Below are positions 1 to 6,251 of a stretch of 8,077 bases of DNA, one piece after another. The notes beneath the pieces are model-generated. The model was not told the DNA's origin. It made no database searches and worked only from the letters and a program-made list of their open reading frames with translations. The translations under genes and the position numbers were made by a program. The stretch lies in assembly GCA_031263265.1 (NCBI GenBank), contig JAISGE010000125.1, forward strand, positions 1 to 8,077, given 5' to 3'. Source of the stretch: Treponema sp. (GTDB taxonomy: Bacteria; Spirochaetota; Spirochaetia; Treponematales; Breznakiellaceae). Position 1 is the stretch's first letter. Each line of letters starts with the position of its first letter.

Positions 1-1032
1 AATTTCTTTATTGTGCAGATAGCCCCCGGAGGGCCGGTGGATCAGGCCATTGCGGATATGCAGGGCTTGGGTCAAAACAGTGCGGTTCAGCGTATCAGTG
101 GAGGCGGTCAATCCCCAGGGGCTGGGGAGCAGCTTCGCGGCAGTGGTTCTGCTGCGTACCGGGGCGCTCGGGGCCTTGATCCAGAGGTGATTGCGGAAAT
201 CGAAAAACGGTACGGTTTTGACAAGCCCTTAGGGATCCGGTACCTGAATATGCTTAAAAATTACGCTACCTTTTCCTTTGGGGATAGCCTATTCAGAGGA
301 CGGTCGGTGCTGGCCCTCATCGCGGAACGGCTTCCAGTGTCGATTTCCCTGGGACTGTGGAGTACCTTGATCATATACCTGGTGTCTATTCCGTTGGGTA
401 TACAAAAAGCCATAAGAAACGGCAGTCCCTTTGACCTATGGACCAGTAGCGCGGTGATCTTGGGCAATGCCATTCCCTCGTTTTTGTTCGCGGTGCTTCT
501 GGTGGTATTCTTCTGTGGGGGAAGTTTTCTGAGGATCTTCCCGCTCCGCGGCTTAGTGTCGGTTACGTTTGCAGACTTGAGCATTCCAGGTAAGATCCTG
601 GATTATCTGTGGCATTTGGTGCTGCCGGTTATAGCCATCACCATCGGGGGCTTTGCTACCCTGACGATGCTCACCAAGAATTCCTTTTTGGATGAAATCC
701 ATAAACAGTACGTGATGACTGCCCGGGCTAAGGGACTCACTGAAAAGAAAATTCTCTTAGGGCATGTGTTCAGGAACGCCATGCTCATCGTTATTGCCGG
801 CTTTCCTGGAGCATTCATTGCCATGTTTTTCACGGGGTCGGTCTTAATCGAGGTGATCTTCTCCCTTGAGGGTATGGGGCTTCTTGGGTTTGAGTCCACC
901 CTGCAGCGGGATTATCCGGTGATCTTCGCTACCCTGTACATCTTCACCCTCATGGGGCTGCTCCTCTCCCTTATGAGTGATGTGCTGTATACCATTATTG
1001 ATCCTAGGATCTCCTTTGAGGCTCAACGATGA
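1..1032 (+). CDS. yejB: YejB-type oligopeptide ABC transporter permease (5' end outside window)
   Basis: Inner-membrane permease subunit of a Yej-type peptide ABC importer. The frame is already open at base 1, reading NFFIVQIAPGGPVDQ. In known YejB this follows the first membrane helix, so about 20 residues are missing upstream and the GTG at 13 is an internal codon, not the start. The stretch RGLDPEVIAEIEKRYGFDKP, the GDSLFR segment and LGLWSTLIIYLVSIPLGI are hallmarks of YejB. The binding-protein-dependent permease domain fills the C-terminal two thirds. Its EAA coupling loop (YVMTARAKGLTEKKILLGH) lies about 235-255 residues into the visible part and would dock on the ATPase. The gene ends in an ATGA overlap with yejE, which indicates translational coupling. 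The loop around SGGGQSPGAGEQLRGSGSA is low-complexity and probably periplasmic. Family assignment is by recall of E. coli YejB and is strong. Confidence 0.95.
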   Translation, partial: NFFIVQIAPGGPVDQAIADMQGLGQNSAVQRISGGGQSPGAGEQLRGSGSAAYRGARGLDPEVIAEIEKRYGFDKPLGIRYLNMLKNYATFSFGDSLFRGRSVLALIAERLPVSISLGLWSTLIIYLVSIPLGIQKAIRNGSPFDLWTSSAVILGNAIPSFLFAVLLVVFFCGGSFLRIFPLRGLVSVTFADLSIPGKILDYLWHLVLPVIAITIGGFATLTMLTKNSFLDEIHKQYVMTARAKGLTEKKILLGHVFRNAMLIVIAGFPGAFIAMFFTGSVLIEVIFSLEGMGLLGFESTLQRDYPVIFATLYIFTLMGLLLSLMSDVLYTIIDPRISFEAQR

Positions 1033-2066
1033 TGTTTCCTCATGCTTCCGCAGTACACCGGCGGCTCACGCGCTGGGAGCGATTCAAGAAAAACAAACGG
1101 GCTTTGGTGAGTCTCTGGGTTTTTGGCATTCTTTTTGTGTTGAGCCTTTTTGCGGAATGTATCGCGAATGATAAACCCCTCTTAGTCCGGTTCAAGGGAA
1201 AGTTCTATGTGCCCGTCTTCCATAATTATTCTGAGCTTATCTTTGATGGGGAGTTTGACATCCATACCGATTACCGGGATCCCTACATCACGGAACGCAT
1301 CGAAGCCCACGGCTGGATGCTCAAGCCCCTGATTTGGTTTAGCTATGACACCATCAACTATGCGTTACCCAGTCCTGCCCCTTCGCCGCCTACGAGGGAA
1401 AATATCTTCGGCACCGATGACCGGGGCCGGGATGTGGCTGCCCGGGTCATCTACGGTTTTAGGATTTCAGTGCTCTTTGGTCTCAGCCTGACCATCTTTT
1501 CCTCACTCATGGGGATAAGTCTTGGGGCATTACAGGGCTACTATGGAGGCCGGTTTGACCTCATCTTCCAGCGTTTCATGGAAGTCTGGTCAGGGATGCC
1601 CACCCTCTTTATGCTGATCATTCTCTCCTCAGTAGTGGAGCCTACTTTCTGGTGGCTCCTGGGGATCACCTTGCTTTTCAGTTGGATGAGCCTCGTTGGT
1701 GTAGTGCGGGCAGAATTCCTGCGTGCCCGGAACTTCGAGTATGTGCTTGCAGCCCGAGCCATGGGAATGAGGCATAGCCGTATCATGTTTGTGCATATCC
1801 TCCCCAATGCCATGACTTCGGCTTTAAGTTACCTTCCCTTTATCTTGGGGGGTTCTATTACCACCCTCACGTCCCTGGATTTTTTGGGTTTTGGGCTCCC
1901 GGTAGGTTCCCCGTCTCTGGGTGAATTACTTGCCCAGGGCAAGGCCAATCTCCATGCCCCCTGGTTAGGGCTTGCTTCCTTTGTGATCCTTGGCCTCACC
2001 TTGAGCCTTCTGGTGTTCATCGGTGAAGGGATACGTGACGCATTTGACCCCAGGAGGAACCCATGA
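1029..2066 (+). CDS. yejE: YejE-type oligopeptide ABC transporter permease
   Basis: Second inner-membrane permease of the Yej importer, 345 residues (E. coli YejE is about 341). The N-terminal OppC-like region has a basic start (RRLTRWERFKKNKR), one helix at about residues 25-45 and a long periplasmic loop to about 125 containing NDKPLLVRFKGKFYVPVFHNY and FDGEFDIHTDYRDP, typical of YejE. The OppC/DppC motif FGTDDRGRDVAARVIYGFRIS is at 127-147 and the EAA loop YVLAARAMGMRHSRIMFVH at 238-256. Further helices precede a C-terminus ending in EGIRDAFDPRRNP. Two adjacent ATGs (1029 and 1032) could start it. The first overlaps the yejB stop as ATGA and has GAGG at 1018-1021 at the better distance. 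The 3' end overlaps yejF in the same way. Function follows from the family; peptide specificity cannot be read from sequence. Confidence 0.95.
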   Translation: MMFPHASAVHRRLTRWERFKKNKRALVSLWVFGILFVLSLFAECIANDKPLLVRFKGKFYVPVFHNYSELIFDGEFDIHTDYRDPYITERIEAHGWMLKPLIWFSYDTINYALPSPAPSPPTRENIFGTDDRGRDVAARVIYGFRISVLFGLSLTIFSSLMGISLGALQGYYGGRFDLIFQRFMEVWSGMPTLFMLIILSSVVEPTFWWLLGITLLFSWMSLVGVVRAEFLRARNFEYVLAARAMGMRHSRIMFVHILPNAMTSALSYLPFILGGSITTLTSLDFLGFGLPVGSPSLGELLAQGKANLHAPWLGLASFVILGLTLSLLVFIGEGIRDAFDPRRNP

Positions 2067-3754
2067 AAGCCAGGACTGCACCGAATACCCATTTGATAGA
2101 GTACCGCGGTTTCAGGGCTGCCTTTGGAAACCTGCAGCTTACGCGAAAAACTGCCAATTCCCTAGTTCCACCGGTTCCGGTGAACGAGGTGGTTCATGGG
2201 ATTGATCTGTATATTGACGAGCATGAGACCGTAGCCCTGGTGGGTGAAAGCGGCAGCGGTAAAACCGTAAGCGCCCAAGCCCTGATGCGGCTCGTGAGCG
2301 AAGACTGGGTTAGCTATCCTGGAGGGGAGATTCTGTTTGAAGGCCGGGATGTGCTTAAAATGAACGCGGAGGAACTGCGCAAGCTCCGGGGGAGGGACAT
2401 GGGGATGATCTTTCAAGAACCCATGAGTTCCCTCAATCCGCTTCATACAATAGAAAAACAGCTTGCCGAATCCCTCATGCTCCATCAGGGTGTTTCCCGG
2501 GCTGCTGCCAAGCCCCAGATTGTAGACTGGCTTAAACGGGTGGGGCTGCATGATGCGGAACACCGGCTCTCCGCCTATCCCCACGAGCTTTCCGGTGGGG
2601 AACGGCAGCGGGTGATGATAGCCTTAGCCCTGCTCAATAAGCCCAAGCTCCTCATCGCGGACGAGCCTACTACAGCCCTGGATGTAACCATTCAAGACCA
2701 GATCCTGAGGCTTATCAAAACCTTACAACAGGACTTAGGCATGGCAGTGCTCTTCATCACCCATGACCTGGGGGTGGTGCGGCGTATAGCTGACCGGGTT
2801 GCGGTGATGAAGGACGGCAGGATCATCGAAACCGGTCATCGGGATACCATTTTTTCCGTTCCCCAGGAAGTCTATACCAAACTACTCATCGGTTCCGGCA
2901 CCGATCACCAAAGCCCGGTTCCTGATATGGCTGCCCCAGAGATCGCCGCCGTACAGGATCTCAAAGTGTATTTTCCCATTAAAAAGGGATTGTTCCGGCG
3001 GGTAACCGGTCATATCAAGGCAGTGGATGGGGTGAGCTTTACCTTGCGCCGGGGTCAAACCTTGGGCATTGCCGGTGAAAGTGGGAGCGGCAAGACCACC
3101 TTAGGGAAAGCCCTCTTGGGCCTTGCGAAAAGCAAGGGGAGTATCCGTATTGACGGCACGGAAATTCAAGGTTTTGGTGAAGATGCCCTCCGCCCGCTGC
3201 GGCGCAAGATGCAGATCATCTTTCAAGATCCTTACGGTTCCCTCAGCCCCCGGATGACCATTGAGCATATTGTAGGGGAAGGGCTCTTGATCCATGGCCT
3301 GGGAACTAAAGCAGAACGGCGGGAACGGGTGCTTACCTGTCTTAAAGAAGTGGGTATGGGAGATGAGGAAGTGCTTTCCCGGTACCCCAATGAGTTTTCC
3401 GGCGGTCAGCGCCAGCGGATCTGTATTGCCCGGAGTCTGGTCTTGGAGCCGAGTATCCTCGTGCTCGACGAGCCAACCTCAAGCCTCGACCGGACCATTC
3501 AGTTTCAGGTGCTTACGCTCTTGCAAGAACTCCAGGAACGGCGGGGACTCTCGTATATTTTCATCAGCCATGATCTTCGCATTCTCCAGCGTCTCTGCCA
3601 TAATATCCTCATCATGAAACAGGGAAAGGTCGTGGAAGCCGGGATTACCCGGGAAATCATGGAAAACCCCCAGCATGTCTATACCCAGGAATTGCTACGG
3701 ACCGCCTTTGAAGGAGTGGAAAAGGCAGGTTTATCGGATCGAAAATCCCCGTAG
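2063..3754 (+). CDS. yejF: YejF-type oligopeptide ABC transporter, fused double ATPase
   Basis: Cytoplasmic ATP-hydrolysing subunit of the Yej importer, with two ABC domains in one 563-residue chain. Domain 1: Walker A GESGSGKT at 61-68, Q-loop FQEP (Q118), signature LSGGE at 176-180, Walker B LLIADEP at 196-202, H-loop H234. Domain 2: Walker A GESGSGKT at 338-345, Q388, signature FSGGQ at 445-449, Walker B ILVLDEP at 465-471, H503. Both sites look catalytically complete. A strong Shine-Dalgarno AGGAGG (2052-2057) lies inside the end of yejE, five bases before the ATG. The protein is about 34 residues longer than E. coli YejF. Roughly 13 of these sit before the first Walker A (about residues 24-40, SLVPPVPVNE), over a short DNA palindrome; most of the rest is a C-terminal tail. 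OppD/OppF fusions are the nearest alternative, but the YejB/YejE partners decide the call. Confidence 0.95.
   Translation: MKARTAPNTHLIEYRGFRAAFGNLQLTRKTANSLVPPVPVNEVVHGIDLYIDEHETVALVGESGSGKTVSAQALMRLVSEDWVSYPGGEILFEGRDVLKMNAEELRKLRGRDMGMIFQEPMSSLNPLHTIEKQLAESLMLHQGVSRAAAKPQIVDWLKRVGLHDAEHRLSAYPHELSGGERQRVMIALALLNKPKLLIADEPTTALDVTIQDQILRLIKTLQQDLGMAVLFITHDLGVVRRIADRVAVMKDGRIIETGHRDTIFSVPQEVYTKLLIGSGTDHQSPVPDMAAPEIAAVQDLKVYFPIKKGLFRRVTGHIKAVDGVSFTLRRGQTLGIAGESGSGKTTLGKALLGLAKSKGSIRIDGTEIQGFGEDALRPLRRKMQIIFQDPYGSLSPRMTIEHIVGEGLLIHGLGTKAERRERVLTCLKEVGMGDEEVLSRYPNEFSGGQRQRICIARSLVLEPSILVLDEPTSSLDRTIQFQVLTLLQELQERRGLSYIFISHDLRILQRLCHNILIMKQGKVVEAGITREIMENPQHVYTQELLRTAFEGVEKAGLSDRKSP
2165..2185. 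repeat. short palindrome inside yejF
   Basis: GTTCCACCGG (2165-2174) and CCGGTGAAC (2177-2185) are inverted copies around a TT, with one unpaired C in the left arm. It falls in the yejF segment that is longer than in E. coli YejF and encodes VPPVPVNE. It may be a small palindromic insertion tolerated in frame, or chance in GC-rich coding DNA. Confidence 0.4.
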
Positions 3755-3818
3755 TTCAAAAAACTGCTCAAGTCCCCTTATATACCGTCGATATATAAGT
3801 ATCAGGGGAGGGAACTAC
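3751..3818. repeat. nested inverted repeat over the yejF stop codon
   Basis: Outer arms GTAGTTC (3751-3757, containing the TAG stop) and GAACTAC (3812-3818) match perfectly. Inside them TCCC (3773-3776) can pair with GGGA (3806-3809), and CTTATATA (3777-3784) pairs perfectly with TATATAAG (3792-3799) around a 7-base loop. No T-run follows, so this is not itself an intrinsic terminator. It could protect the yej mRNA 3' end or be a small mobile palindromic repeat. Confidence 0.6.
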
Positions 3819-3830
3819 CTCAGATTATAC

Positions 3831-3871
3831 AGACGATACACAAATCGACGTCCAGGTGTATCGTCTTTTTT
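3831..3871 (+). terminator. intrinsic terminator of the yej operon
   Basis: AGACGATACAC (3831-3841) and GTGTATCGTCT (3856-3866) form a perfect 11-bp stem with a 14-base loop, followed at once by a run of T (3866-3871). It lies 77 bases after the yejF stop. Read from the - strand it lacks a T-run, so it should end the yej transcript but is not an obvious intrinsic terminator for the converging alaA. Confidence 0.9.
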
Positions 3872-3879
3872 ATTATGCC

Positions 3880-5097
3880 CTAGTCTTGTTTATAATGTTC
3901 CAGAAAATAACCTATTCGACCCATAGCATCCCGCAAGGTTTCTTTATCCGGGAGGAAGACCACCCGGAAATGATCCGGCTCCTTCCAGTTAAACCCCCGG
4001 CCATGGACTAAGAGCAGGTGCTGTTCCTGGAGTAAATCCATAACAAACCGCTCATCGTCGGTGATGCCAAATCGTTTGGTATCGATCCGGGGAAAGCAAT
4101 ACAAGGCTCCCCGGGGCATGACTACCTCAAGACCAGGAATGGTTTTGATAAGATTAACCACGGTATCCCGCTGTTCCTTGAGCCGACCTCCAGGAAGTAT
4201 CAGGTCCCTAATGCTCTGATAACCCCCCAGCGCGGTTTGTATGCCGAACTGGGCCGGCACATTGGGACATATCCGCATGTTGGAAAGCATTTCAAGGCCC
4301 TCAACATATTCTGCGGCTATTTTTTTATTCCCCGACAGGACCATCCAGCCAGCCCGAAACCCCGCAGATCGGTAGGCTTTGGAAAGGCCGTTAAACGTAA
4401 TGGTCAGCACTTCCGGGTCAATCGTGGAAAGAGGAATAGAGGATACCCCGTCATACACGATACGGTCATAAATTTCATCGGCATACAGGATAAGCTCATG
4501 TTCTCGGGCAATCCGGACAATGCCTTCCAAGACTTCCCGGTCATACACCGCGCCGGTAGGGTTGTTGGGGTTTATCACCACGATGGCCTTGGTCTGGGCG
4601 TGTATCTTGGCCCGAATATCATCCATATCTGGATTCCACCCGGCCCCTTCATCGCACCGATAATGTACTGCGGTACCCCCTGAAAGGGTAATCGCCGCAG
4701 TCCATAGGGGATAATCGGGCATGGGTACGAGTACCTCATCCCCTGAATCAAGCAGCCCCTGCATGGACATGGTAATCAGTTCACTTACCCCGTTGCCGAT
4801 GAAGATATCCTCGATATGCACATCCATCACGCCCTTGGACTGAAAATCATGCATAACCGCTTTCCGGGCAGAGAATAGCCCCTGGGAATCGCAGTAGCCC
4901 TGGGCATTCTGGAGATTGATGATGATGTCGTGGATGATCTCATCAGGGGCGTTGAAGCCGAATACTGCGGGGTTACCGATGTTGAGCTTCAATATCCGAA
5001 AGCCCTCGGCCTCAAGGCGTTTCGCTTCTTTGAGTACTGGCCCGCGGATGTCGTAACACACCTCATCTAGTTTTGACGATTTAGAAAAAACTCGCAT
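3880..5097 (-). CDS. alaA: AlaA-type glutamate-pyruvate aminotransferase
   Basis: Cytoplasmic PLP-dependent class I aminotransferase of the AlaA (YfbQ) type. It is expected to interconvert pyruvate + glutamate and alanine + 2-oxoglutarate. The ATG at 5097 gives 405 residues, as in E. coli AlaA. A further in-frame ATG lies six codons upstream at 5115, but the strong GGAGGAGG Shine-Dalgarno falls between the two, six or so bases before 5097, so the shorter form is chosen. Family hallmarks: SSKLDEVCYDIRGPVLKEAKRLE near the N-terminus, LNIGNPAVFGF at 38-48, PDYPLWTAA at 127-135, NPNNPTGAVY at 176-185, ADEIYD at 206-211, the PLP-binding lysine K240 in NGLSKAYRSAGFR, and the substrate-carboxylate arginine R378 in DHFRVV. 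All key residues are present. It converges on the yej operon and stands alone. The symbol rests on recalled similarity to E. coli AlaA. Confidence 0.92.
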   Translation of the reverse strand: MRVFSKSSKLDEVCYDIRGPVLKEAKRLEAEGFRILKLNIGNPAVFGFNAPDEIIHDIIINLQNAQGYCDSQGLFSARKAVMHDFQSKGVMDVHIEDIFIGNGVSELITMSMQGLLDSGDEVLVPMPDYPLWTAAITLSGGTAVHYRCDEGAGWNPDMDDIRAKIHAQTKAIVVINPNNPTGAVYDREVLEGIVRIAREHELILYADEIYDRIVYDGVSSIPLSTIDPEVLTITFNGLSKAYRSAGFRAGWMVLSGNKKIAAEYVEGLEMLSNMRICPNVPAQFGIQTALGGYQSIRDLILPGGRLKEQRDTVVNLIKTIPGLEVVMPRGALYCFPRIDTKRFGITDDERFVMDLLQEQHLLLVHGRGFNWKEPDHFRVVFLPDKETLRDAMGRIGYFLEHYKQD

Positions 5098-5147
5098 AGA
5101 TACTCCTCCTCCCATGCAGCGTGGTGCTACCCTCTCGTTAATTGATG

Positions 5148-5175
5148 TCTATATGTTAATGTACACTTCTGCAAA
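5148..5175 (-). promoter_or_regulatory. possible alaA promoter
   Basis: Read on the - strand, TTTGCA (complement of 5170-5175), a 16-base spacer and TATAGA (complement of 5148-5153) make a weak sigma-70-like promoter, about 50 bases before the alaA start. The match is partial, in AT-rich DNA where such motifs occur by chance. Confidence 0.35.
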
Positions 5176-5200
5176 ATGAGGAAACAGGAACAAAGGCAAC

Positions 5201-5234
5201 AAGGGTGATTCCTTATTACCTAAAAAACACCCTT
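5201..5234. repeat. 7-bp inverted repeat between alaA and the tRNA remnant
   Basis: AAGGGTG (5201-5207) and CACCCTT (5228-5234) are perfect inverted copies separated by 20 bases. It lies directly after the 3' end of the tRNA fragment in the tRNA's direction. The T-run on the - strand falls in the loop rather than after the stem, so it is not a standard terminator. Confidence 0.4.
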
Positions 5235-5236
5235 AA

Positions 5237-5287
5237 AGCCGGCTGATGGGAGTCGAACCCACGTCACGAGCTTGGGAAGCTGGAGCT
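5237..5287 (-). pseudogene. 3' remnant of a tRNA-Gly (CCC)
   Basis: Read on the - strand this matches the 3' two thirds of a bacterial tRNA-Gly: CCAGC, anticodon loop TTCCCAA (5272-5278, anticodon CCC), a variable region, the T arm GTGGG-TTCGACT-CCCAT, then CAGCCGGC and a T in the discriminator position. The anticodon stem has one C-C mismatch (CCAGC against GCTCG), and the 3' acceptor strand has 8 rather than 7 bases. The acceptor 5' strand and D arm are missing: upstream is AT-rich DNA with nothing able to pair with CAGCCGGC. It cannot be a working tRNA. CCA is not encoded. Such fragments are left when an element integrates at or recombines across a tRNA gene, or after a deletion. Confidence 0.75.
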
Positions 5288-5290
5288 GGC

Positions 5291-5433
5291 TATTTTTCCT
5301 ATTTCATTATCTTACATACAATTCATTGTAATACAATAACTTTGATGTTATTTCAAGAGGTCTCAAAGGGCTTATTTGGCTTAAATGGCTTATATACAGG
5401 TTCCGCTTATTATTCTCGCCGATGAGGGCTGGT
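5291..5433. other. AT-rich gene-free spacer with three 9-bp tandem units
   Basis: No open frame, RNA gene or clear promoter is seen here. The only ordered element is three consecutive 9-base units beginning GGCTTA at 5369, 5378 and 5387 (GGCTTATTT, GGCTTAAAT, GGCTTATAT). They lie about 40 bases past the antitoxin stop. There is also a small ATTGT-AAT-ACAAT palindrome near 5324-5336. No intrinsic terminator for the toxin-antitoxin operon is visible. Confidence 0.5.
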
Positions 5434-5721
5434 TTATGCGGATACTTTCTGCTCTATCCTGAGGCGGAATCCCAGGATGTCAAGCAGTTTCAATACAGTC
5501 TCAAAAGAAGGGTTCCCGGTAGGGGCCAGTGATTTATAGAGTCCTTCACGAGTTACGCCTAATTCACGGGCAATTTGACTCATGCCTTCGGAACGGGCAA
5601 GGGCGCCGATTATGTCTAAAAGAAATTCGGTATCATTTTCTTCCAGGGCAACGGCAAGGTGCGCAATGACATCTTCTTTCGTGTCGATAAATTCCGCCAT
5701 ATCCCATTTACTTACTTTCAT
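5434..5721 (-). CDS. HI1420-family (HigA-like) antitoxin
   Basis: Small DNA-binding antitoxin of a type II toxin-antitoxin pair, 95 residues from the ATG at 5721. The opening WDMAEFIDTKEDVIAHLAVALEENDTEFLLDIIGALARSEGM is characteristic of the 'addiction module antidote' family typified by HI1420. The Cro/CI-type helix-turn-helix covers about residues 46-65 (GMSQIARELGVTREGLYKSL), followed by GNPSFETVLKLLDILGFRLRI. The frame stays open to an ATG at 5796, but that lies well inside the toxin gene, adds 25 residues foreign to the family, and ignores the GAGGAG Shine-Dalgarno just before 5721. The start at 5721 overlaps the toxin end by 14 bases, so translation is probably coupled. It should neutralise the toxin and, with it, repress the operon. 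Family assignment is strong; specific partners and targets are inferred. Confidence 0.9.
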   Translation of the reverse strand: MKVSKWDMAEFIDTKEDVIAHLAVALEENDTEFLLDIIGALARSEGMSQIARELGVTREGLYKSLAPTGNPSFETVLKLLDILGFRLRIEQKVSA

Positions 5722-6019
5722 CTTGTTTCTTCTCCTCTTTAACAAGTTTCTTAGCCCTTTCAATGTCGGCTTGCTGGGTGGATTTGTCTCCAGCACAGAG
5801 CAGGATTATGATTTCCGGCCCAGCATCGTCAAAGTAAACCCGATAACCAGGGCCATAATGGATACGCATTTCGGACAATCCGTCACCTATGGGACGGCAA
5901 TCTCCAGCATTACCCTGCCGGAGCCGATTCACCCTGCGGTCTATGTGGGCTTTTCCGGTAGCATCCTTCAGGTTTTTCATATACTGCTTGAAAACGTCCG
6001 TTCTTCGTATCTCTTTCAT
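5708..6019 (-). CDS. HI1419-family (HigB/RelE/ParE-like) toxin
   Basis: Toxin of the pair, 103 residues, full family length. It matches the 'addiction module killer' pattern typified by HI1419: FKQYMKNLKDATGKAHIDRRVNR at the N-terminus, GNAGDCRPIGDGLSEMRI in the middle, the hallmark GPGYRVYF at 56-63, and LLCAGDKSTQQADIERAK at 73-90. The tail is lysine- and glutamate-rich (KKLVKEEKKQDESK). The fold is RelE/ParE-like. Members generally act on mRNA or translation, but the target is not readable here. Toxin-first order is usual for HigBA-like and HI1419/HI1420 modules. No strong Shine-Dalgarno precedes the ATG (only TGGAA), and the predicted transcript start lies a few bases upstream, so translation may be deliberately weak. 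No residue loss or frameshift suggests decay; the module looks intact. Confidence 0.9.
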   Translation of the reverse strand: MKEIRRTDVFKQYMKNLKDATGKAHIDRRVNRLRQGNAGDCRPIGDGLSEMRIHYGPGYRVYFDDAGPEIIILLCAGDKSTQQADIERAKKLVKEEKKQDESK

Positions 6020-6027
6020 AGTTCCAT

Positions 6028-6045
6028 TGTAAATTATAATTCACA
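6028..6045. promoter_or_regulatory. palindromic operator over the -10 box of the TA operon
   Basis: TGTAAATTATAATTCACA reads the same on both strands at 16 of 18 positions and contains the whole -10 box. Its place fits an autoregulatory site for the antitoxin or toxin-antitoxin complex, which is the normal control mode of type II modules. Part of the symmetry comes from the AT-rich -10 itself. Confidence 0.6.
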
Positions 6046-6060
6046 CGTTACCAATTTCAA
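6033..6060 (-). promoter_or_regulatory. promoter of the toxin-antitoxin operon
   Basis: On the - strand, TTGAAA (complement of 6055-6060), a 16-base spacer and a perfect TATAAT (complement of 6033-6038) lie just before the toxin gene. The expected transcript start, near 6026, would leave a leader of only about seven bases. Confidence 0.65.
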
Positions 6061-6072
6061 TCCTTTCAATCC
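6055..6072. repeat. two tandem copies of TTTCAATCC
   Basis: TTTCAATCC occurs twice in direct tandem (6055-6063 and 6064-6072). The first copy supplies the -35 box of the toxin-antitoxin promoter on the - strand. It may be a polymerase-slippage duplication or a protein site. Confidence 0.5.
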
Positions 6073-6117
6073 ATGCTCCCACGGGGTACGGCTATCCTTT
6101 CTATACCTTTATAACCA

Positions 6118-6160
6118 GGCTGTCAAATTAATCAATTTGAGGAGAGCAATCTCCCCAGCC
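6118..6160 (+). other. potential three-way-junction RNA/DNA structure
   Basis: A closing stem GGCTG (6118-6122)/CAGCC (6156-6160) encloses two perfect hairpins directly abutting each other: TCAAATT (6123-6129)/AATTTGA (6134-6140) with an AATC loop, and GGAGA (6141-6145)/TCTCC (6150-6154) with a GCAA tetraloop. Only C6155 is left unpaired at the junction. The GNRA-type loop occurs on the + strand, which favours a + transcript. A T-run starts about 14 bases later (near 6174-6181) but is not directly stem-linked. An alternative pairing of 6134-6144 with 6184-6193 would break this fold. It sits between the toxin promoter and the tetR stop and matches no RNA family I recognise. Confidence 0.45.
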
Positions 6161-6251
6161 AAACATCTTGAAGGTTTTTTTAGCTCCTCAATTATCCACA
6201 AGCCATACCGTCCCCCTTGCCGCCATGAGCCTTAAACGAAACCACCTCTTT

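Noticed and set aside
2162..2584. A 140-codon - strand open frame inside yejF
   Set aside because: It mirrors codon bias of the ABC domain on the other strand and shows no domain or start signal.
4237..4683. A 148-codon + strand open frame inside alaA
   Set aside because: It is antisense to a well-conserved enzyme whose motifs fully explain the DNA.
5237..5300. A functional tRNA gene
   Set aside because: The 5' acceptor strand and D arm are missing, the anticodon stem has a mismatch and the acceptor 3' strand has an extra base.
5722..5796. A 25-residue N-terminal extension of the antitoxin
   Set aside because: The added residues are not part of the family, lie within the toxin gene, and the Shine-Dalgarno directly serves the ATG at 5721.
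5434..6019. The toxin-antitoxin pair as a novel defence system
   Set aside because: Both proteins fit the known HI1419/HI1420 families with normal length and order; only its promoter architecture is noteworthy.
6055..6072. CRISPR-like repeats (TTTCAATCC resembles the end of some repeat units)
   Set aside because: Only two abutting 9-base copies, no spacers, no longer repeat unit and no cas genes.
5582..6235. A 217-codon + strand open frame opposite the toxin-antitoxin genes
   Set aside because: It is antisense to two confidently recognised genes, has no ribosome site, and its product resembles no family; it is a shadow frame.
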